A DNA stretch of 12,156 nucleotides, taken from Rhodospirillales bacterium. GTDB taxonomy: Bacteria > Pseudomonadota > Alphaproteobacteria > Rhodospirillales > Defluviicoccaceae. This document shows, in pieces, positions 1-5,985 of the stretch (the stretch's first letter is position 1; the number at the start of each line of letters is the position of its first letter). Where the stretch lies: NCBI GenBank assembly GCA_026125865.1, contig JAHCKI010000041.1, positions 1-12,156 of the forward strand, in the 5' to 3' direction. The position numbers and the translations under genes are program-made. Under the pieces are notes generated by a model. The model saw only the letters and a list, made by a program, of their open reading frames with translations, ran no database searches and had not been told where the DNA came from.

Positions 1-1155
1 GGTGAAGGGAATGAGTTTGACGAGCTGAAAAGCTCGGACCTGGCTTTCGACAACCTGCGGCCGGTTCTCGACCGTGCCACCGGCATCGCGAAGCGCTACG
101 CCGAGTTGCGCTCCACAGTGCCGTCGGCATCCCTTTCCCTTCCAATGAACGCTCTGCTCGCGTTTGCCTGGACACGGTTCAACCGCATCTCCGTCATGTT
201 CTCTCCGAAACTGAAGCGCGGATTCGCATACCATGCCAGCCGCGTGCTGGTTTCCGAACCGGGAACGCAGCCTCCCGATCCGGTGACCCTGTTGGCGGAG
301 ATGGCGCGGTCGGGATTTCTGTCATCCGAACTTGTCGATATCGCCCACCCCTGTCCCGACTGCGGCAGTATCAACGTCCTCCTCCGCGACGGCTGTCCGA
401 AATGCGGCTGTATCGACATCATCGACTTACCGCTGATACATCATTTTGACTGTGCGTTTCAGGCTGAAGAATCGCAATTTCTCGGTCCGCACGGAATCTA
501 TACATGCCCAAAATGCCGAAAAGAGCTGCGGCACTTCGGTTTCGATTACGATAAACCGGGGCAGGTTCATGTTTGCGCCGAATGCAATCACCGCGCGACG
601 GAAGTTCAGGCTCTCGGACGTTGTCTCTCCTGCGGCCTCAAGTTTCCGGCCGAGGACAGCCCGCGGTTGCGTATTCATGACTATGTGCTGACCGCGGAAG
701 GCACCCATGCGCTGTTCAGCGGCATGGCGCAGACCGATCCGATCACATCGATCCTTGGAAAACGATTGCCGTTGTTGCCGCTGCCCATGCTCACGGTCGT
801 CGCGCAAAAAATGATGGCCATTGAAGAGCGCCACCACCTGCAGACGTTGGCCCTGATCATCGATCTTACCAAGATCAAGCAGATCCCCCAGGGTGCCGGC
901 ATGGAAATCCAGTTCTTCGTCCGTTTCGGCAGTGAACTGGCCAATCTGGTGCGCTCCACGGACATCGTCGCCTACCATCTCGGCAGGCTGATCCTGCTGT
1001 TGCCCGGTGCCGACCTCGAACGCGGCCGGTTCGTTGAAACCCGCCTGAAACGCGCGCTCGGCGACATTTTCGAACACGACGTGATCGACGGTGCGGGATT
1101 TCAATTCCACAGCATCGGCGACTGCCTGCAGCACGGATTGGGCTGGGCCGCTTGA
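1..1155 (+). CDS. TackOD1-like zinc-ribbon protein with C-terminal degenerate GGDEF domain (5' partial)
   Basis: The frame is open from base 1, so the gene begins upstream; the TTG at 106 is probably internal. 384 residues are visible. Residues about 115-215 form a Cys-rich block with pairs CPDC (118-121), CPKC followed by another Cys (132-137), CPKC (169-172), CAEC (192-195) and CLSC (208-211). With the HHFDC and FDYDKPG segments this matches my recollection of the TackOD1 putative metal-binding output domain. Residues about 260-380 have the look of a GGDEF fold (LIIDLTKIKQI, then a helix, then LILLLPGADL). The GGDEF signature position reads LGRLI, so cyclase activity is not expected. The RSTD at 318-321 sits at the canonical I-site spacing upstream. 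Inferred role: a cytoplasmic, probably zinc-binding regulator or c-di-GMP receptor for the downstream synthase. The stop overlaps the next start by one base (TGATG), indicating translational coupling. Domain family calls are from memory of motifs, not a search. Confidence 0.75.
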   Translation, partial: GEGNEFDELKSSDLAFDNLRPVLDRATGIAKRYAELRSTVPSASLSLPMNALLAFAWTRFNRISVMFSPKLKRGFAYHASRVLVSEPGTQPPDPVTLLAEMARSGFLSSELVDIAHPCPDCGSINVLLRDGCPKCGCIDIIDLPLIHHFDCAFQAEESQFLGPHGIYTCPKCRKELRHFGFDYDKPGQVHVCAECNHRATEVQALGRCLSCGLKFPAEDSPRLRIHDYVLTAEGTHALFSGMAQTDPITSILGKRLPLLPLPMLTVVAQKMMAIEERHHLQTLALIIDLTKIKQIPQGAGMEIQFFVRFGSELANLVRSTDIVAYHLGRLILLLPGADLERGRFVETRLKRALGDIFEHDVIDGAGFQFHSIGDCLQHGLGWAA

Positions 1156-2426
1156 TGTTCGACCAAGCGCTCGACTTTCTGCTCAACCAGAATCCCCATT
1201 CGTTGACGGCGGTGTTCTGGATGCCGCTATTCATCGAAATTCCGCGCTATTTCCTGGGCGGGATGATCATCGCCTGGTTCGTCCTTTTTCGGCGAGACAG
1301 CGACCGAACCAACGCCATGTATGAGGGCGGCATCAGTGTCGTGGTACCCGGTCACAACAACGCCGATTGCATTCGGCAAACCGTTCTTTCCCTGCGCGAA
1401 CAGACTCTGAAAACGTTGCAAATCATTGTCGTCAATGACGGGTCCAACGATGAAACCCATTCCATGTGTCGCGCGTTGGAACGGCGCGGTCTGATCGACG
1501 ACTATATCCTTCTCCGGTCGCGCTCCGGTAAATCGGCGGCCGTGAACGCTGCGCTCCAGCGCGTTCGCTATCCCCTCTTTCTGGTCACCGATGCCGATAC
1601 CACGTTTGACCGCACGGCGCTCGCGGTCGCCGCTTCGTATTTCAGGGATCCGACCGTCGGTGCCGTCGGCGGCACGCTGCGCGTCCGCAACATCAACGAC
1701 TCGGTGCTGACCTGGGCGCAGCATATCAATTACGCGTTCAGCATCACGCTGGGGCGGATCGTCAAGGACGTCATCGGTTTTTATTTCGTGGCGTCGGGGG
1801 CATTCGGGCTCTACCGGACCGACGCCGTTCGCGCCATCGGCGGTTGGGACTTCGGCCCTGGCGAAGATGGCGACACCATGGCCAGGCTGCGCGTGGCCGG
1901 TTGGCGCGCCCGCTTCGCGCCTTTCGCGGTGGCAATGACCGATGTGCCGACCACCTTCCCGGCGCTGGGTCGGCAACGGCTGCGATGGAATCGCTCCATG
2001 GTCCGATTGCGGTTTCGCAAAGCGCGGAATTACGTCATCAATCCCCTGCGGGCCCACTTCGACTTCGCGTTCGCGCTCAGTTTTTTCGATATCTACTATT
2101 TTCGTGGACTTGTTCCATTTCTTTTTGTCATTTACCTGTCCTATATTTTTTATCTATATGGAAGTTTTGCTTTCATAATATTGATGGCAATGATGATATT
2201 TTATTCTTTTATCGCCATTGTAAAGTATTTCTTAGCGCTATCGGTATCAACAAGGCCTAGGGAGGACTTTAAATACATATTTTGTGCACCGCTTTATGGT
2301 TTGGTGAATGTTTATTTCTTGCGATTCATTCGCCTATATGCCGTGACCAATGAATTGATTTTCCGCGGATCCTATAGCGATTCCTACGTTCCCGCGAAGG
2401 TTAGAAACCGAGTCGAAATGTATTGA
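1155..2426 (+). CDS. Membrane-embedded processive-type family 2 glycosyltransferase
   Basis: 423 residues from ATG 1155, chosen because it overlaps the upstream stop as TGATG; a TTG at 1152 is the only nearby alternative. One membrane segment lies at about 20-45. The GT-A catalytic domain (about 59-295) carries the nucleotide-sugar Asp in VNDGSND (D95), the metal-binding DAD (146-148), the general-base region GEDGD (236-240) and QRLRW (274-278), which fits the QxxRW signature of processive synthases such as cellulose, PNAG and hyaluronan synthases. Three or four C-terminal hydrophobic segments lie between about 303 and 392. There is no PilZ domain, unlike BcsA. The expected role is polymerising a sugar from a nucleotide donor and passing it across the inner membrane; the sugar cannot be read from sequence. 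The part encoding the C-terminal membrane segments (about 2080-2345) is far richer in A/T and in ATA/TTT-type codons than the rest. The next gene starts 9 bp downstream. Confidence 0.88.
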   Translation: MFDQALDFLLNQNPHSLTAVFWMPLFIEIPRYFLGGMIIAWFVLFRRDSDRTNAMYEGGISVVVPGHNNADCIRQTVLSLREQTLKTLQIIVVNDGSNDETHSMCRALERRGLIDDYILLRSRSGKSAAVNAALQRVRYPLFLVTDADTTFDRTALAVAASYFRDPTVGAVGGTLRVRNINDSVLTWAQHINYAFSITLGRIVKDVIGFYFVASGAFGLYRTDAVRAIGGWDFGPGEDGDTMARLRVAGWRARFAPFAVAMTDVPTTFPALGRQRLRWNRSMVRLRFRKARNYVINPLRAHFDFAFALSFFDIYYFRGLVPFLFVIYLSYIFYLYGSFAFIILMAMMIFYSFIAIVKYFLALSVSTRPREDFKYIFCAPLYGLVNVYFLRFIRLYAVTNELIFRGSYSDSYVPAKVRNRVEMY

Positions 2427-2435
2427 GATCGACAT

Positions 2436-3599
2436 ATGAAAGCCGTGATTAAATCAACGCCCCTCCCCTATCGCATCACCGAGGACACGCGCCGCGAACC
2501 TCTGCGCCTCGGTAAATACATTTACGTAATCGCCATATTATCGATTGCCGTTATTCTTATTGATCGTACTTTCGGCCACTACTACCTGCTCGAAGGCGAC
2601 GGCTTCGTCTACGCGCGTCGGCACTCGGTTGCCTTGGAATTCGAGGCCACGATCAAGGACCTTCTTGTTGCCAATGGCGATCGCGTCAACCGTGGCGATC
2701 TGCTGCTTCGCTACGATTCCTTTCGTTTCAAGGGACGGGCGCTGGAGTTGTCGGCCCGTGTCAGCGATCTTCAACGGAGTCTTAGCGAAGCACGCATTCA
2801 GGCGGCGCGGCTCGATGCGTCGATCGGCGCGTCGAAACGGGAAGTCGCCATCAGTCACCGTCTGGAAAGGAAGTCGCGCGATGCCAGCAATCAAGGCCTG
2901 ATCGTCAACAAAGGCCTCAGCGACCTAGTCCACCGGTACTTCGATGCGCAACGCCAATTGCTGTCGCTCGAGGCATCCCGCAACCAGTTGTCCGAGGAAA
3001 TTCCGCTTTTGACGGCCGGCCTCGATCAAGCGCAATCCCACTATGACGACTACGTCGGCACATACAATGACGGCCAATTCTTCGCGTCATACGACGGCGT
3101 CGTCGCCAACCTTGGGATGAGTGAAGGGGGCGTCGTTACCGAAGGACAAACAATCCTCGACATATACGGCGACGACCGGTTCATCCTCGCCTACCTCGAC
3201 AACCGCTCGCTCGTGCAATACCAAGAAGGCGATCAGGTCGTCGTACGGTTCCCCAACAACCGCTTCTTCATGGGTCGGATTGCCGCTCTGACCGCGGTCG
3301 CCGATCGTCTGCCCGATGAATTTCAGCCGAGGTTTTCGCAGATCAGCCGCGATCACCTGGTCCGCATCGAGGTTCCGCAAGAGGCGTTGCACGAGCAATC
3401 GATGCTCAGCACCGTTCGCCTGTACAAACCCGTGGGGCTCCCCTTTTTCGTTGGATTGCCGGACGAAATCCGCGGTGTCATGGCCGGCGTATCGGCCCAT
3501 CTCTCTTCGATTTCGGAGCATATCGCCTTGATGTCGGCACATCTCGCAGTAAAGGAAGCCCAAACGTCACGAACAGCCAACCGCACGTCCATATTCTAA
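2436..3599 (+). CDS. HlyD-family membrane fusion / periplasmic adaptor protein
   Basis: 387 residues, starting at ATG 2436, 9 bp after the glycosyltransferase stop. A short cytoplasmic N-terminus is followed by one membrane segment (about 27-43). Next comes a biotinyl-lipoyl-like half (about 55-95, with ATIKDLLVANGDRVNRGDLL, the typical GDxVxxGdlL turn), then a long Ala/Leu/Arg/Glu-rich helical hairpin (about 97-205). The second lipoyl half begins with FFASYDGVVANLGMSEGGVV and leads into a beta-barrel region (about 240-330). This is the HlyD/Alg44-type adaptor architecture, without an N-terminal PilZ domain. Placed directly after a processive glycosyltransferase, it probably carries the polymer through the periplasm towards an outer-membrane exit, as the periplasmic part of Alg44 does for alginate. 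No outer-membrane partner, ABC ATPase or polysaccharide-modifying enzyme is visible. The family call is firm; the substrate is inference. Confidence 0.85.
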   Translation: MKAVIKSTPLPYRITEDTRREPLRLGKYIYVIAILSIAVILIDRTFGHYYLLEGDGFVYARRHSVALEFEATIKDLLVANGDRVNRGDLLLRYDSFRFKGRALELSARVSDLQRSLSEARIQAARLDASIGASKREVAISHRLERKSRDASNQGLIVNKGLSDLVHRYFDAQRQLLSLEASRNQLSEEIPLLTAGLDQAQSHYDDYVGTYNDGQFFASYDGVVANLGMSEGGVVTEGQTILDIYGDDRFILAYLDNRSLVQYQEGDQVVVRFPNNRFFMGRIAALTAVADRLPDEFQPRFSQISRDHLVRIEVPQEALHEQSMLSTVRLYKPVGLPFFVGLPDEIRGVMAGVSAHLSSISEHIALMSAHLAVKEAQTSRTANRTSIF

Positions 3600-3610
3600 T
3601 ACCAATGGCA

Positions 3611-3641
3611 AACCGACGGACGGTTCGGCTTCTCGTCGGTT
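3611..3641. terminator. Inverted repeat between convergent genes, possible bidirectional terminator
   Basis: AACCGACG (3611-3618) and CGTCGGTT (3634-3641) form a perfect 8-bp stem around a 15-nt loop. It lies in the 55-bp gap between the convergently transcribed hlyD-like and hemerythrin genes. Neither side has a clear T-tract, so intrinsic termination is uncertain. Confidence 0.4.
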
Positions 3642-3647
3642 ACGGGT

Positions 3648-3669
3648 CAGCGCATCAGCGCATCAGCGC
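3648..3669. repeat. 8-bp tandem repeat across the hemerythrin stop codon
   Basis: CAGCGCAT occurs twice in tandem, followed by a third partial copy CAGCGC. The hemerythrin stop (TGA read on the minus strand, 3657-3655) lies inside the array. Because each unit carries the same bases, loss or gain of one 8-bp unit would still give the same last residues and a stop. Confidence 0.8.
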
Positions 3670-4308
3670 CTTGGCGACGATGGCGGCCTCTTGAAGGGTC
3701 ATGGTCGCGAACGGATCGGCAATCTCGCGTATGGCGTCCGCCTCGGAACCGCCGCGGCGCAATAGCCGGGCGCATGTGAAAATCACATCCAGAGCGCTTT
3801 GTGGCACCTGCACCGAAACCATCTGCAAGGCATCGTCATCCTCGATCAGGATGCTTTCCAGGCCATCTGGAATGGGATCGACGGTTGGCCCTGGACGGGT
3901 CGGGTGCTTGGCGCCCGACAAATAGGATACAAAGATGGCGTCGCTCCGAAGGATGTGCTGGTGCCACCAAGCCTCCAGAAAGGCCATGAAGATATCGAGA
4001 TCGACACTCTCCGAGTCCGCTGCATGGAGCTTTCGAACGGCATAGATGTCGCGATTGAGTTGACGGTGCTGCTCTTTGTGCGCCGCGTGATAGGGATACG
4101 CCTGTTCCTTCATCAGGGCTTCTTCGCGGTCAAAATGCTCTTGAATCCCCTCCTGAAGACGGGCAAGGGCGACCTCGAACTCGGTATCGCCGTCTCCGTG
4201 CTTGCGGGTGTCGTGGAGCGCGCTGATGGCTTCGATGATGGTTTGGTGATCGGTATCAAGCGCCCCAACCTGAAGCGCGTAAGCCTCTGACCATGATAAG
4301 AACGTCAT
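3655..4308 (-). CDS. Bacteriohemerythrin with C-terminal extension
   Basis: 217 residues from ATG 4308. The start is chosen because AGGGGG lies just upstream and because bacteriohemerythrins usually begin a few residues before a W-S/D motif, here MTFLSWSEAY. A 17-residue upstream extension to 4359 is open but not needed. All seven expected di-iron ligands are visible: H21 (DTDH), H58 and E62 (HFDREE), H77 and H81 (HKEQH), H118 and D123 (HILRSD). The four-helix O2-binding fold fills about 1-130. Known family roles are O2 binding for sensing, storage or delivery to oxygen-using enzymes. Residues about 135-217 form an extra, mostly helical tail (LEDDDALQ-type acidic stretch, then SALDVIFTCARLLRRGG and a final helix), which I do not recognise. 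The gene is convergent with the hlyD-like gene and divergent from prk across a long intergenic region. It is probably a single-gene transcript. Confidence 0.93.
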   Translation of the reverse strand: MTFLSWSEAYALQVGALDTDHQTIIEAISALHDTRKHGDGDTEFEVALARLQEGIQEHFDREEALMKEQAYPYHAAHKEQHRQLNRDIYAVRKLHAADSESVDLDIFMAFLEAWWHQHILRSDAIFVSYLSGAKHPTRPGPTVDPIPDGLESILIEDDDALQMVSVQVPQSALDVIFTCARLLRRGGSEADAIREIADPFATMTLQEAAIVAKALMR

Positions 4309-4353
4309 AACACCCCCTAGTCTAAACTGCTCGCGTACAATTTCGGCGAAACC

Positions 4354-4397
4354 ACCCAATTGGGTATACTATTACCTCATCTTTATTGGAATTCCAA
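4354..4397 (-). promoter_or_regulatory. Possible hemerythrin promoter flanked by two perfect 12-bp palindromes
   Basis: ACCCAATTGGGT (4354-4365) and TTGGAATTCCAA (4386-4397) are both perfect 12-bp palindromes with an AATT core. Their centres are 32 bp apart, about three helical turns. Read on the minus strand, TTGGAA in the distal palindrome could serve as a -35. The intervening TAATAGTATA (about 4366-4375) supplies -10-like sequence, 46-67 bp before the hemerythrin start. Element matches are imperfect, so this is a suggestion rather than a mapped promoter. Confidence 0.35.
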
Positions 4398-4558
4398 GCA
4401 AATAAGTATTTCAGGCCCTGTAGACGCCTTGATGCGATCCGGCTCACCTTTCTAAGGAAATGCCTTCGCCGTTTTTGCCACCAGTTTTGATTCGCAAATT
4501 TTGTAATATCGCGCCCTCGAACTACGATATCTTGTGGTTCCCCTCCTATGGAAGCGAC

Positions 4559-4605
4559 TGTGGATAACTTCTCTACATTACGTTTTTGACGGCAGTTTAT
4601 CCCCA
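4559..4605. promoter_or_regulatory. Two inverted DnaA-box-like 9-mers
   Basis: TGTGGATAA (4559-4567) is the exact reverse complement of the DnaA-box consensus TTATCCACA. TTATCCCCA (4597-4605) differs from it by one base and lies on the opposite strand 29 bp away. Both lie in the non-coding, AT-richer region. I see no further good boxes nearby, so two sites alone do not establish an origin; DnaA regulation or chance remain possible. Confidence 0.35.
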
Positions 4606-4868
4606 GGACTGTGATCTTCGGGATTGCAAAGACCGTTGCGTAGAATAAGATATGGACAACAATGGCACCGGCAAGTTCTAGAAATTCCTTAAACACCGAG
4701 CGGAACGCCTTCCCATATGCCAAATTTATTTCCAATCATCACAATAAGTCTTGTTTGGGGTCTATGCGATGCCGACGCCATTGTTAAGATGCACCGTGGA
4801 ATACCTCCAATACTCCTTGGTTACATCACACGACCGACCACGCAAATCTGGTCTCCGCCAAATCCCCA

Positions 4869-4891
4869 TCAATTGCACTAACTGATTGCAC
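4869..4891 (+). promoter_or_regulatory. Possible CbbR (LysR-type) site upstream of prk
   Basis: TCA-ATTGCAC-TAA (4869-4881) fits the TNA-N7-TNA pattern described for CbbR, the LysR-type activator of CBB operons. ATTGCAC is repeated at 4885-4891 with a 13-bp period. TTGCAC (4886-4891) could also act as a -35, with a poor -10 TACCAA 17 bp further on. The pattern is degenerate and no cbbR gene is in view, so the call rests mostly on position, 137-159 bp before the prk start. Confidence 0.25.
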
Positions 4892-5027
4892 ACGCATTCG
4901 TCCGCACCTACCAATAAGGGATACGGTCGCGAGGGTTTTCAAATTTCCTGCCAGCGGGTATTGATGTGAGCGGATTCGGCTTTGATTCGAAATTGCCGGC
5001 CGTCGTGTAACCAAGGAGGCGAACAGC

Positions 5028-5972
5028 GTGCTCGGTAGATCCCGGGAACAACCAGTTATTATCGGTATCGTTGGTGATTCGGGAGCCGGCAAGACCACGT
5101 TGGCCGCCGGATTGGCGGAAGTGCTCGGAAGCGACCGCACGGTCAATATCTGCATCGACGACTACCACCGCTACTCCCGGGCCGAACGGGCGAAAATGGG
5201 GGTGACGCCGCACTCACCCGACGCCAACTACATGGATATTCTGGAGCAGCACGTCCGCTTGCTGCGCGACGGCCAGCCCATCCTCAAGCCGGTCTACAAC
5301 CACAACGGCGGCAAGCTGGACCCGCCGGAATATGTGGAACCTCGCGAGTTCATCATCCTTGAAGGTCTCCTCGGCTACGCAACACAATCTCTGCGCGATG
5401 TCTATGATGTGAAATTCTACCTCGAACCGGAAGAACAACTGCGCCACCGTTGGAAGTTTCAAAGGGACACCATTCATGGCGGATATACGCGCGAGCAGGT
5501 GATGACGTCGCTGCCGAAGCTGCAGCGGGACAGCGAGCAATACGTCATTCCCCAACGCGGCTTTGCCGATATGGTCGTGAGCTTCTATCCGCCGCCCGAG
5601 AAGCCGGAAGAGAGCGGTGAATGCCTCTGCGTGGCCCACATTCTGCGACCGACATTGCCGTATCTGGATTTGGTTCCCGTATTGGAGGTCGGTAGCGACA
5701 ACGGGTTCATGCTCGAATTGATGCGTGACATCGATGGACGCCCTGCCGATGCGCTTCACGTTTCTGGAACAATTGACGATGGCCAAGCCGAAGCGATGGA
5801 AGGCTTTCTGTGGAGCCTAATTCCAAACGCACCCGCGCCCGGTGTCCGCGGTCGTCCGGGCGCTTTCCACGATGCCGACGACCAGCTTCGCTACAGCCAC
5901 GCACTAGCCCTGTCGCAACTTGTTATCGCACACTATCTGTTAAATGCCGCCCTGGCGCATCATGTCAGCTGA
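5028..5972 (+). CDS. prk: Phosphoribulokinase
   Basis: 314 residues from GTG 5028, fixed by a perfect AAGGAGG at 5013-5019 with an 8-nt spacer. The enzyme phosphorylates ribulose 5-phosphate with ATP to ribulose 1,5-bisphosphate, the Rubisco substrate, in the cytoplasm. Visible motifs are the P-loop GDSGAGKTT (16-24), CIDDYHR with D43 as a candidate catalytic base, KPVYNHNGG (86-94), IILEGLLGY (108-116, E111 in the Walker-B-like position), and HRWKFQRDT (139-147) followed by YVIPQRGFAD (171-180). The KPxYNH, WKxxRD and YIxPQ-type pattern resembles class II (plant/cyanobacterial-type) PRK more than the about 290-residue class I PRK of Rhodobacter. The short loop after the P-loop lacks the paired regulatory Cys of the plant enzyme. 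First gene of prk-tkt-rpe; the tkt Shine-Dalgarno overlaps its stop. A uridine kinase-like P-loop enzyme is the main alternative, but the operon argues for PRK. Confidence 0.9.
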   Translation: MLGRSREQPVIIGIVGDSGAGKTTLAAGLAEVLGSDRTVNICIDDYHRYSRAERAKMGVTPHSPDANYMDILEQHVRLLRDGQPILKPVYNHNGGKLDPPEYVEPREFIILEGLLGYATQSLRDVYDVKFYLEPEEQLRHRWKFQRDTIHGGYTREQVMTSLPKLQRDSEQYVIPQRGFADMVVSFYPPPEKPEESGECLCVAHILRPTLPYLDLVPVLEVGSDNGFMLELMRDIDGRPADALHVSGTIDDGQAEAMEGFLWSLIPNAPAPGVRGRPGAFHDADDQLRYSHALALSQLVIAHYLLNAALAHHVS

Positions 5973-5985
5973 GGAGAACCCGCCG

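Larger units (their letters stand above)
4309..5027. other. Long AT-richer intergenic region, no convincing gene
   Basis: About 719 bp separate the divergent hemerythrin and prk genes. The composition is visibly less GC-rich than the flanks, and no reading frame shows a recognisable protein. A 137-codon frame on the minus strand (4735-4322) starts with TTG, has no ribosome-binding site, runs into the hemerythrin leader and resembles nothing I know. The region holds the paired palindromes (4354-4397), two DnaA-box-like sequences (4559-4605), an AT-rich patch around 4715-4750, an imperfect repeat AATACCTCC/AATACTCC (about 4800-4816), and the repeated ATTGCAC upstream of prk. A small RNA cannot be excluded by eye. 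Confidence 0.6.

Noticed and set aside
106..108. TTG as the true start of the first gene
   Set aside because: The same frame is open back to base 1 with protein-like sequence and no ribosome-binding site before the TTG, so the gene most likely begins outside the window.
427..1134. Minus-strand open frame of 235 codons opposite the zinc-ribbon gene
   Set aside because: It lies wholly opposite a plus-strand frame with ordered Cys pairs and a GGDEF-like fold, and has no recognisable content.
4322..4735. Minus-strand open reading frame of 137 codons in the long intergenic region
   Set aside because: It starts with TTG without a Shine-Dalgarno, shows no recognisable domain, reads through the DnaA-box area and overlaps the hemerythrin leader; it looks like chance in AT-richer DNA.
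4800..4816. AATACCTCC/AATACTCC imperfect direct repeat as an operator or phage attachment site
   Set aside because: Short, imperfect and single; there is no integrase, tRNA or second copy elsewhere in the window to support it.
5944..5964. Upstream ATG starts for transketolase (5944 and 5962)
   Set aside because: Both lie inside prk without a Shine-Dalgarno, while ATG 5986 has GAGGAG nine bases upstream.
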